A stretch of DNA of 16,509 bases, from NCBI GenBank assembly GCA_036939755.1, contig JALLAZ010000889.1, positions 1 to 16,509 on the forward strand. The letters are read 5' to 3'. Positions within the stretch are counted from its first letter, which is position 1, and each line of letters opens with the position of its first letter. The translations under genes and the position numbers were made by a program. Source of the DNA: Stephanodiscus triporus. Taxonomy: Eukaryota; Bacillariophyta; Thalassiosirophyceae; Thalassiosirales; Thalassiosiraceae. Shown here one piece after another: positions 1-6,847 of this stretch. A model generated the notes under the pieces. It was given only the letters and a program-made list of their open reading frames with translations, was not told where the DNA came from and did no database searches.

Positions 1-55
1 AGGGGGCGAAGGCAGCGGCAGAGCCGACGAGAAGAGAGGCAATAGCAAGCTTCAT
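1..55 (-). CDS. 5' end of a plastid-targeted preprotein (partial)
   Basis: On the minus strand an ATG at 55-53 opens a frame that runs off the left edge. It reads MKLAIASLLVGSAAAFAP and then the first base of codon 19. This is a classic signal peptide: a lysine, a hydrophobic core and small residues before the cleavage site. It ends in AAAFAP. In diatoms the bipartite plastid presequence carries an ASAFAP-type motif in which the phenylalanine after the cleavage site is needed for import through the inner plastid envelopes. The opening MKLA..ASLL..SAAAFAP looks like fucoxanthin-chlorophyll a/c-binding (Lhcf) proteins, but other plastid preproteins start the same way, so the mature protein cannot be named from 18 residues. 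The gene is divergent from the one starting at 545. Seen: the peptide. Known: the motif. Inferred: plastid location and the Lhc-like guess. Confidence 0.72.
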   Translation of the reverse strand, partial: MKLAIASLLVGSAAAFAP

Positions 56-544
56 GATAGGAGTGTGTATCGAAGGGTCGATTATTGTGGATTCTCTTGG
101 AGGTGTCTGGTTTGGTTCCGTCGTCGGCCCTCTACTCTCCCAAAACTCTCTTGTTCTCTCTGGGGAGGAGGGGGAGGCGAGGTGACGTACTTACTGGAAA
201 TAGAAAAATCCAACCTGAAAATGGCGCCGCGGTTTTTGGATGTTGCGACAGACAGATCAAGTACGTGTTCACAGTAAATAATTGGGAGTCTCCCACAGTG
301 GCACGTTCCGTTTGTTGGGGAGGAGCAACGAATCCGCCGCTCGCTCGGAAGCAAAAAAAAAAAGAAGAAAAAAAAATCGCAAGCACGCGCCGGCCTTCCC
401 CCGAGAGTCCGAGCCTGCACACCCCATCTTTCGACCGGCCAACTCTCTCTCTCTTCTCACTACACTGTGTGAACCCTCGCCGGCTCCGATCCGGTTCCCG
501 GCTCTCTGCGACCTCTTTCTTCCCCAGCCGCGCGCCTGCCCGCC
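56..544. promoter_or_regulatory. Divergent upstream region between the plastid preprotein and the basic-repeat gene
   Basis: These 489 bp separate two divergent start codons, so they should hold both promoters. I see no TATA box. Visible features are a TGACGT element at 183-188 (a cAMP/CO2-response-type bZIP site known from Phaeodactylum carbonic anhydrase promoters, but expected by chance in a stretch this long), an A-rich purine tract around 352-377, and a CT-rich stretch around 440-465 that may be leader sequence of the plus-strand gene. Several frames stay open here, but their composition is low-complexity and I do not call them genes. Confidence 0.5.
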
Positions 545-2317
545 ATGCCCAGCGGTGAAGCCTCACCCGACGAGGAGGATGACCCAACCGACAATCCTCC
601 TCGTCTAGCGAACAATAATAAGGCAGATGAAGACACCGCCTCCCTCCCCGTCAACGTCGGTGCATCAGAGGGAGAATATCCGGACACAAAGCCTCCCGCC
701 CAAGACGATGCCGACAGAGCCGCAGAGGGGGGGGAGAAACGAAGCGAGGATGGGGGGGGGGAAGAGGACGTCATCGACGGCGAGGACGATGCCAACACCG
801 ACGACGACGGAAGTCGTCGGGGAGCCGACGACGGCGGCTGCGGCGGGGGCGATCCCTCCGACGACGACGACGACGACGACGACGACTCGACGCGTCTGCC
901 GCAGTACCCGCCCGTACCGCCGGGCTTCGGCTCCATGTACCCGCCGCCCCCGCCGGGCTATTATCCGTCGTATTATCCACCCCTCCCGCATCATCATTTC
1001 CCGTACCCGCCCGTGCCCGCGGTGCCCCATCATCCGCCCCCGGTGTACTATCCTCCCCCCCCCCCGGGGTATTATCCGCCGCCGGGCCATCCGATGCATC
1101 CCCCCCCTCCTTACTACGCCGGCGAACGAGATGCCAACGGGGTACGTTGATAGTAGTTAGGTCGTCGCCGTCGGTAACGCGACAATGGCACCCGACCCAG
1201 GGTAAACGTCATCCCGATCTACCTCATCTCCCATCCCATCATCGTCTCATATATTATTTCATTTTTCTCCCCCCCCACCCCTCTTCTCCCACCTCGCTCC
1301 TCCTCCCAGAACCCGATCTACGGCTCGCCCGGCGGCTCCTCGACGACGACGGGCAAGCGCAGTCGCAGCCGTATCAAGACGACGCAGGACGTGATCGACC
1401 GCAAGATGCGCAAGAACGCGCAATCCCGACACCGCGCCGCTCGACTACGGGCGAAGGTCGAGAGCATACGCACGAAGTCCCGCGACGAGCTATTGGAGGA
1501 CGAGGCGCGCCTGTGCGAGTCCGTCGAGGAGCGACGGTCGAGGAAGAACAACCGATCGAGGGAGCGCGCGCTCGAGAAGAAAATGGTGCTCGAGCGCATA
1601 CTCGCGAAGCCGGAGAGCGAACGCACCGAGGAGGAGGCGGGGATGTACGAGGTCGAGATCGCCGCGAGGAGGCGAAAGAACGAGGGCGACCGGCTGAGGA
1701 GGGAACGGCTGAAGAAGATGGGGTTGAAGGTGAAGCCGCCGGGAGTTAGCATCCACGCGCGCGCGCCGATGTCGATCCTCGGCGGGGAGGGCGGCGCGAT
1801 GATGATGCACCCCCCCCTCCCGCCGCTCCCGCCGTACGACGCACCGCCGCCGCCCCACCACCACCACCACCCCGGCATGATGGGCATGCCGCCGTTGATG
1901 GGGGGCGGGGGGATGGCGCCGCCGCTGCCGCTGCCGCCGCCGACGGCGGGCGGCGCCGCGATGGGACTGCCGCCGATCCACCACGACGTGCCGGAGCCGC
2001 CGTACCATTACCCCCCCGCCGCGCCGCCCCCTCCCCCCCATCATCATCATCCGCACCACGCGTACCACCCACCCACCCCGAATCCGTATTACGCACAGCA
2101 TCCGCCGATGAAGGGGCACGACGACGACGACGACGACGATCACGATCACGATCACGACCACCACAACAATCGCGACATGGAGGGCGCGAATTCCGTCGAC
2201 AGGCCTGACTCGGCGATCATCACCGAGCAGGAGGTATCGGAATTGTTACTCCAGGATCCCCCGGACGGCGATGACGAGGATCTCAGGGACGATGTTCCGG
2301 ACTCCATCGAATGCTGA
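545..2317 (+). CDS. Acidic, Pro/Tyr/His-rich protein with three tandem 44-residue basic repeats
   Basis: Two exons, 545-1141 and 1310-2317, give 534 residues. The first frame meets TGA just after the donor GTACGT at 1142; the phase-0 acceptor CAG at 1307-1309 follows a long pyrimidine tract. Layout: acidic N-terminus ending in an Asp9 run near residue 111; a Pro/Tyr/His-rich stretch (about 119-190, PPGYYP motifs); a charged helical core (about 225-345); Pro/His-rich sequence (about 345-460); a mixed Asp/His tract; an acidic tail. The core holds three units with an exact 44-residue period, each with R-K-N-x-x-[S/D]-R-x-R near its start (Asn235, 279, 323), then a heptad-like Glu/Leu segment. 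It resembles a bZIP basic region but lacks its Asn-x7-Arg spacing. A nuclear nucleic-acid-binding regulator is an inference; I recognise no family. Confidence 0.75.
1142..1309 (+). other. Intron of the basic-repeat gene
   Basis: A 168-bp phase-0 intron with donor GTACGT and acceptor CCTCCTCCCAG. Removing it joins Gly199 to Asn200 and avoids the in-frame TGA at 1148-1150. The 3' part is almost purely pyrimidine, as expected before an acceptor. Confidence 0.8.
1400..1735 (+). repeat. Three tandem 44-codon units encoding basic helices
   Basis: The units start at 1400, 1532 and 1664; the third is cut short. Units 1 and 2 share about 17 of 44 residues: R1, R4, K5, N6, S9, R10, R12, A13, E21, I23, K26, E30, E33, E35, A36 and E40, plus a basic residue at 17. 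Unit 3 keeps RKN, then R-x-R and a KKMGLK end. The similarity is in protein rather than DNA, which points to an old internal duplication under selection. Confidence 0.75.
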
Positions 2318-2621
2318 ATGCTAAAAGAAGGCGAATGATGACGAGGGGAATTGTCATCTTCTGCCGGGCGGTTGCTCTTGTGGATCATTCCATTATACAT
2401 GCATGAGGAAGAAACTAGGTAACTTCATTATGAGGGACAAAAAGAGGGTCTTGATTTGCGTTGTTTCGTCAACTGCTCGACGGGTGTCACCCAAGAGGAG
2501 ACGGCACCAAAATCATTTGAGTTTTTTGCTACAAATCTTACTTAATCATACAAACTACTTCAATACTCCTGCAATATTTCGCATACGATAGTTCTGTTTC
2601 CAGTTACGGTATTGCATAGAG
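2318..2621. other. 3' flank of the basic-repeat gene, no gene seen
   Basis: About 300 bp between the stop codon and the transposon. It should hold the 3' UTR. I see no canonical AATAAA and no RNA gene. Short frames here have no recognisable features. Confidence 0.5.
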
Positions 2622-2623
2622 TA

Positions 2624-2668
2624 GGTACTAGAATAGTCTATGGGTCATTTTCAGGAGGGCGGGGCGAT
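2624..2668 (+). repeat. Left terminal inverted repeat
   Basis: About 45 bp running inward from GGTACTAGA to GGGGCGAT. It aligns to the reverse complement of 6576-6623 with a few mismatches and short gaps; the outer 9 bp are identical. Confidence 0.85.
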
Positions 2669-2792
2669 TGCCAGGGCGCGGCGACACCACGTCAGTTCGC
2701 TGCGAAGTTTCTGTCTCCTCAAATGACCCTTTTCCGCCCCGCCCTCCCGGCCAGGGCGATTTTCAGGGCGCAAGTCAGAAATTTGCGCCCTG
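2642..2792 (+). repeat. Left subterminal inverted repeats and hairpin of the transposon
   Basis: GGGTCATTT (2642-2650) has its complement at 2721-2729. The 13-mer GGAGGGCGGGGCG (2654-2666) has its exact complement at 2735-2747. The two pairs interleave rather than nest. Further in, CAGGGCGCAA (2764-2773) and TTGCGCCCTG (2783-2792) form a perfect 10-bp stem with a 9-nt loop. The core AGGGCG recurs several times here and in inverted orientation near the right end, as expected for transposase or accessory-protein binding sites. Confidence 0.65.
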
Positions 2793-3232
2793 GGGTAAAA
2801 GTCAGGGTGATTTTGAGGACCCTATCTCTCTACGTGGGAAGTACTATTTGTCAATCTTGTCCTTCTCTCTTCCCATCTCTCTCCATATTAGGGGGGGGGC
2901 ACTCATAACCTGATCCACATTCCCCTCCACCCCGCTGTCCTTCGGCTGTCTTCAGAAGCCCAAACGTTGCCCTTTGCAGCCCCCCTGCCCACCCCCTCGC
3001 TCGCCATCTGCCCACCGCCCATTGTCTGCTGTCGCGGTCGTCCACTGCCACTGCCGCCGCCGCCACCGCAGGTATAAGAATTCAGGTGAGTATTTTATAC
3101 TCACAGCGTGAGGACGACGGCGCGGAGTGTGGGCACTGTTCCGAGGATCCCAGCACCGGTCGCCGAGCCCCTTCTAGCCACAGACCACCACCCCCCCCCG
3201 CCGCCGCCGTCACCGCCGCCGCTGTCACAGAT

Positions 3233-4610
3233 ATGTGGTCCCGCGAAGACTTTAACCTGGCCTCTAGGTTTCTACTTCGTCGCCAAGGCGAAGACGACGA
3301 CAAGTATCAGAGCCGCATGGACAGTTGCTGCGATGACGCCGGTGCGGACGCCATGGGTCGTCTGCAAGCTGCGGGGTTCGAGGTTGCCCTAAATCGTCGT
3401 GGGGATTACGTCTTGAATGGACCCGTTGTCACTCCGAGTTCCGAGGGTGGCTCTGCTGACTCCGCAACTGCCAGCAATACCATCCTCCCCCCCATCATCA
3501 ATGTTGCTGATAACGAGAGTATTCTTGCGACCGACTTGAATCTACTAGATGAGGGGGAAATCGCAAGCTTGCATTCTTTGAATGCAAAAAAGCAACAATA
3601 TCCTCCTGGTGCCGTACGGATTGTACTTGATAAGTATATTGATTTGCGCTCTTGTGTGGTTGATATTGCCGATCAAATGCTCCTCTTCGAGGAGATGAAG
3701 TTTCCTGTCTCCAAAGAAGACAAGAAGCGTTTTTTCAATGCTCTATTTCAGGCCGAGACTGACAACGGTGGCAGGGTGAGATCTTATCGTTTTCTTGTGC
3801 CCGTGCCTCTCCGCCAATCTCATGTAATTATTTGAAAGTCCCTTGTATGAATTCAAACCATGGCAGGGAGATGAGGCATACAAAAAAGCATGGGAATATT
3901 TGGACATGTGCCTTGTCGCAAACGCCAAGGAGTATGAAAGAGTCGTGAAGGCTGGAGAGGAACCTACCTTTTGGCAGGTTAAAGCCGTCAAGCTATTTGC
4001 CAAGAGGTTGGATCTCGAGAAGAATCTTGCTGAGCGTAAAGCCGCAAAGAAAAAACAAGACGGGGTTTCCAAAGTTGCTAAGGAGCAGGCTGAGGTTATG
4101 ATGGGGCTGCGTGTTCTTGAAAGCGGCGGCGATGAGGATGACACCACATCTGATGTTCTTGGCGAACTGCCTACATCAAACTACTTGAACACTATCGCTC
4201 GAGGTTTCTCCTCGCGAGCTGAGGTTGAGCGGGCTGCAGCTACTGCGGCAGCTGGGGGAGGTAAGAAGAACAAATGTGGGCCAGGTGAGCATGACATCCA
4301 AAAGAAGCCCAGGCATGTTGATCATGTTGACGAGGCCTCGTCCATTATCGCTTCTTTGAAGGAGAATGATTCCTCGTTCGATCGCTTGATTTCCATTTTG
4401 AGTCCTCCCGTTGTCAGCAGTGTTGAATCCACCCAAGGACACAAAGCGATGGATACGGTTAGCAGGCTAAATTCTCTCATCAAGGATGCCATGGCAGAAC
4501 AGAAAGACTTGCGAGATAGTGGGGATGACGCTGCGATTGCTGACAACAAAGCAATGCTTGCTTCTCTTCGTGCGAAGCGGGCTATGGCGATGGACAAGCT
4601 TGAAGTTTGA
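3233..4610 (+). CDS. Transposon-encoded accessory protein of unknown family
   Basis: Two exons, 3233-3775 and 3867-4610, give 428 residues. The donor GTGAGA at 3776 and the acceptor GGCAG ending at 3866 are both phase 0. The frame is open upstream to about 3086, but ATG 3233 (MWSREDF) is the first good start. N-terminal part: charged and cysteine-containing. Middle (about 120-230, across the splice): helical and hydrophobic, with VLDKYIDLR, DKKRFFNALFQ, AWEYLDMCL and EPTFWQVKAVKLFAKRLDLEKNL. C-terminal half: Lys/Ala-rich with a KKKQ cluster, then coiled-coil-like segments (KAMLASLRAKRAMAMDKL). It converges on the transposase gene inside the same element. In PIF/Harbinger transposons the second gene usually encodes a Myb/SANT trihelix DNA-binding protein; I see no Myb tryptophan pattern. 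A partner role in DNA binding or nuclear import is inferred from position only. Confidence 0.7.
3776..3866 (+). other. Intron of the transposon accessory gene
   Basis: A 91-bp phase-0 intron, donor GTGAGA and acceptor CCATGGCAG. The earlier AG at 3837-3838 would lead straight into an in-frame TGA, so 3866 is preferred. Splicing joins the frame at 3233 to the frame ending at 4610. Confidence 0.65.
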
Positions 4611-4723
4611 TCATTGTCATACATTAGTTTTATATTTATATATTATAATCATTTATTACTATAGACGTATCATTGTCATACATTAGTTTTATATTTATAT
4701 ATAATCATTTATTACTATAGATG
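4610..4723. repeat. AT-rich tandem duplication between the two convergent transposon genes
   Basis: A block starting TCATTGTCATACATTAG is present twice, at 4611 and 4670 (59-bp offset). The copies are nearly identical, differing by 3 missing bases in the TATATTATAATC part and by ACGT against ATGT at the end. The accessory gene stops immediately before copy 1; the transposase stop (TAG on the minus strand, 4717-4715) lies inside the end of copy 2. This is the most AT-rich stretch of the window and probably supplies 3' ends to both transcripts. Confidence 0.8.
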
Positions 4724-6226
4724 TAAATATTCATGCAGCGTAGGTGGCATAACGTTGAACTTACGATAGCTGCTTGCAGCATTTCCATTCAGGCATGTGT
4801 ATATGTTTGAAAGCAGGTGGCACATTCTCAATTGCTCTTGTGCGTATGGACGATTAGTCCCAAAACGATAGTTGCGAGGATGGGAGCAGATATTGAAGAG
4901 ATTTTCAACAGCGCCATAAGTGTGCTCAATAGTCTGTCGTCCAGACTTAAGGAGATCATTGACGAAAATCTGATCTGCGCTCAGGGGAAGACCCGCAAAT
5001 GATTTGAAATATGAGCGGGTGCATCGCAAAGCGTTGCAGTTGTAGATGCCATCCCCTAGCACACAGTAAATTGTTTGCTGGCCCTGTTGAATTTCATACA
5101 GGAACTGATCAAGCCCACTGAGATTTCTCATCAAGCCTATATCATTGACCCTCGCCGAGCATGGACCGTAGATTGTTGAAATCCCATTCGGCAATAGCAC
5201 AGTCTCAATTTTGATGCCGTGGATCTTTTTATACCTGGTATAAACAGACTCCTGTGCAATTGCATACTCTGGCCTGCGGGGCGCACCAATATAATCGCCA
5301 GCAGGACCAGAATATGGCACACGAATGCGATCTATTGTGCAATCGACAAAGCCAATGAGAGTAAAGGGGAGATGATGCAATCCATCTCTTACCTGAACGC
5401 CACCATCATTCAGGTGTCTCACCGTAGACCGCCTGAAAAAATCATTGAGAGCACGATGAAATACCGGGAACTGGTCGACAAAGTCCTGCAATTTTGCATG
5501 AGATATCGTCCTCTGATACCTCCGATCGAGGTGTGTCAGGATTGCGGGATATCCGTAGCTCCATCGGGTGGCGCTCCCCCCGAATATGTGGTCGCACAAA
5601 TCTCTGTTCGTCCACCCTGTTCTGAACTTAGTCAACATGAAAAGAAAGACTTCCTCTGGATGGAAGCAAAATGCATAGTTCCCATGCCCCGTATGCACAC
5701 GGAGGTAGCCATCAACCGTTTCCTCGTCGAGGCTGAATTCGTGGTAGATTTCATGCAGTTGGGCACGAGTAAAGGCTGTATTTTTGTAGCATTCCTGAAG
5801 AGACCAACTATCAATCCTTACATCCTGCCTTGGAATGCGAGTCGAGGGAAAAGCATCCCATACATCGAGAGGAATGTCGAACAGCTTCTGATCCAGCATA
5901 AGCAATTTCAGGAAGCGCTCTCGATGGATTATGTGCTTGACGGCAAGGAACTTTGCAAGCAATTCAATTACCGGCGACGCAACTGCAAAAGTAGGATATT
6001 GCTGTGCGAGATTTTGGGCAAGATAGCGTAGAACGGCCACGGTAGCAAGCCTGCGCATAGAAGACCGGCTCATCATCCCCGAAAAGACCATGGTACGCTG
6101 AATGAGATCACGCAGCCCCACCTCCTTTATACTTAGGTGCAGGGCACGCCTATAAGCGCTTTGATCTTTTTTAACCCCCCGGCGGATGCATCCAGTCATG
6201 GGATTACGTTTAGGCTCCTTCCCCAT
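4715..6226 (-). CDS. PIF/Harbinger-like DDE transposase
   Basis: A 503-residue uninterrupted frame that would cut and paste the surrounding element. The N-terminal third has no assigned domain. Near residues 200-250 is a helix-turn-helix-like segment of the kind that precedes Harbinger nuclease domains (PEEVFLFMLTKFRTGWTNRD). The nuclease fold follows the DDE_Tnp_4 order. First Asp is D295 in GFVDCT. Then comes YTRYKKIHGIKIETVLLPNG, and the second Asp is D362 in RVNDIGLM, where the family more often has HD. VLGDGIY comes next. The acidic third residue is probably E434 in QTIEHTYGAVENLF, matching the family's R-x-x-x-E-x-x-[FY]-G pattern. All three acidic residues are present, so the enzyme may be functional. 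It is convergent with the accessory gene; ATG 6226 is chosen because it opens this frame directly after a low-complexity GC-rich leader. Confidence 0.85.
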   Translation of the reverse strand: MGKEPKRNPMTGCIRRGVKKDQSAYRRALHLSIKEVGLRDLIQRTMVFSGMMSRSSMRRLATVAVLRYLAQNLAQQYPTFAVASPVIELLAKFLAVKHIIHRERFLKLLMLDQKLFDIPLDVWDAFPSTRIPRQDVRIDSWSLQECYKNTAFTRAQLHEIYHEFSLDEETVDGYLRVHTGHGNYAFCFHPEEVFLFMLTKFRTGWTNRDLCDHIFGGSATRWSYGYPAILTHLDRRYQRTISHAKLQDFVDQFPVFHRALNDFFRRSTVRHLNDGGVQVRDGLHHLPFTLIGFVDCTIDRIRVPYSGPAGDYIGAPRRPEYAIAQESVYTRYKKIHGIKIETVLLPNGISTIYGPCSARVNDIGLMRNLSGLDQFLYEIQQGQQTIYCVLGDGIYNCNALRCTRSYFKSFAGLPLSADQIFVNDLLKSGRQTIEHTYGAVENLFNICSHPRNYRFGTNRPYAQEQLRMCHLLSNIYTCLNGNAASSYRKFNVMPPTLHEYLHL

Positions 6227-6480
6227 GATAATTCGCAGTGGCGGCAGCGGCGGCAGCAGCGGCGGCGGCGGTGGCGGCGGCGATCGACGGTGGTGGTCGA
6301 CGGCGGTAGTTGACGACGATGGCGAGCAACAGCGGCGGACGACAGAGGCAGCGGCGGTCGACAGCTTCGTTGGCAGGGTGCAGCGTTGCCGGCCGACGGA
6401 GGTAGTCGACCGAGGAGGCGGTTGTCGGAGTCAAGAGTGGTGGCACGGACCCTCGAGCCTTTTTCTGGAAGGTTCTAGGG
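6227..6480 (-). promoter_or_regulatory. GC-triplet-rich upstream region of the transposase
   Basis: Read on the minus strand this is rich in GCC/GCT/GTC triplets leading to the transposase ATG. The accessory gene has a comparable, shorter CCGCCGCCACCGC block at about 3050-3070 and again near 3200-3220. Both transposon genes are thus preceded by similar triplet tracts. It probably includes the 5' UTR; no TATA box is evident. Confidence 0.4.
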
Positions 6481-6575
6481 CGGTTAGAGGGCGCTGAGAG
6501 GGCGCTTGAAGATCAGGGAACACATCAGCAGACCAATGACGGAGTGTCACAACTGACAGAGAAGTGCCAGAAATT

Positions 6576-6623
6576 ATCGCCCTGCCCTGCGTCCTGTCAT
6601 CCCCATAGAACCACTCTAGTACC
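6576..6623 (-). repeat. Right terminal inverted repeat
   Basis: The reverse complement reads GGTACTAGAGTGGTTCTATGG and onward to CAGGGCAGGGCGAT, matching the left end. TA follows at 6624-6625. Inward of it (about 6478-6530) are several AGGGCG motifs like those at the left end. Confidence 0.85.
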
Positions 6624-6625
6624 TA

Positions 6626-6847
6626 GTACCCACGTACGCAGATTGGGTGCCCCCGCCCCGACACAAGAAGAAGTACTAAGGAGGAGCGAAGGACAGACGG
6701 AAGGGCGCACTTAACCGCCACACCCCCCGCCCCGCGCGCGCGCCCGCCCCCAAGAACAAATCAACAACACAACATCACCCGACCACACGACACTTGACTC
6801 CTCTCTCTGACTTGGTACTACCCCTAAACCTTAACCCCTGTGCAAAA
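6626..6847 (+). promoter_or_regulatory. Remaining upstream region of GTP cyclohydrolase I
   Basis: Only 222 bp separate the transposon-side TA from the start codon of GTP cyclohydrolase I. The stretch is C-rich with CGCGCGCG near 6735 and ACA-rich leader sequence near 6755-6790. The insertion therefore lies within or next to the promoter of this metabolic gene. Confidence 0.5.

Larger units (their letters stand above)
2624..6623. mobile_element. 4.0-kb PIF/Harbinger-like DNA transposon, structurally complete
   Basis: The ends GGTACTAGA (2624) and TCTAGTACC (6623) are inverted copies. The inverted repeat continues with gaps for about 45 bp through GT.CTATGGG, CAGGA, GGGC and GGGCGAT. The bases outside both ends are TA (2622-2623 and 6624-6625), a possible 2-bp target duplication. 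Inside are two convergent genes: a plus-strand accessory gene (3233-4610) and a minus-strand DDE transposase (4715-6226). Their promoters lie near the ends, and an AT-rich duplicated spacer separates their 3' ends. Neither gene has a stop or frameshift once the accessory gene's intron is removed, which suggests a young, possibly active copy. PIF/Harbinger elements usually duplicate 3-bp TWA sites. TA is seen in relatives such as ISL2EU, so superfamily placement rests on the transposase. Confidence 0.85.

Noticed and set aside
460..936. Minus-strand open frame with long serine runs
   Set aside because: It is the mirror of the Asp- and triplet-rich exon of the basic-repeat gene; the serine runs arise from the GAC repeats.
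1391..1531. Canonical bZIP domain
   Set aside because: The basic unit lacks the Asn-x7-Arg spacing and no leucine zipper of regular heptads follows; it recurs every 44 residues instead.
1318..2164. Long minus-strand frames opposite exon 2 of the basic-repeat gene
   Set aside because: GC-rich triplet repeats keep several frames open; only the plus frame has the period-44 helix repeat and correct splice phase.
2851..3303. Minus-strand Ala/Gly/Trp-rich frames at the left end of the transposon
   Set aside because: They are by-products of CCG-rich sequence upstream of the accessory gene and show no protein features.
5219..6031. 270-residue plus-strand open frame
   Set aside because: It lies entirely antisense to the transposase, which carries the family motifs; this frame has none.
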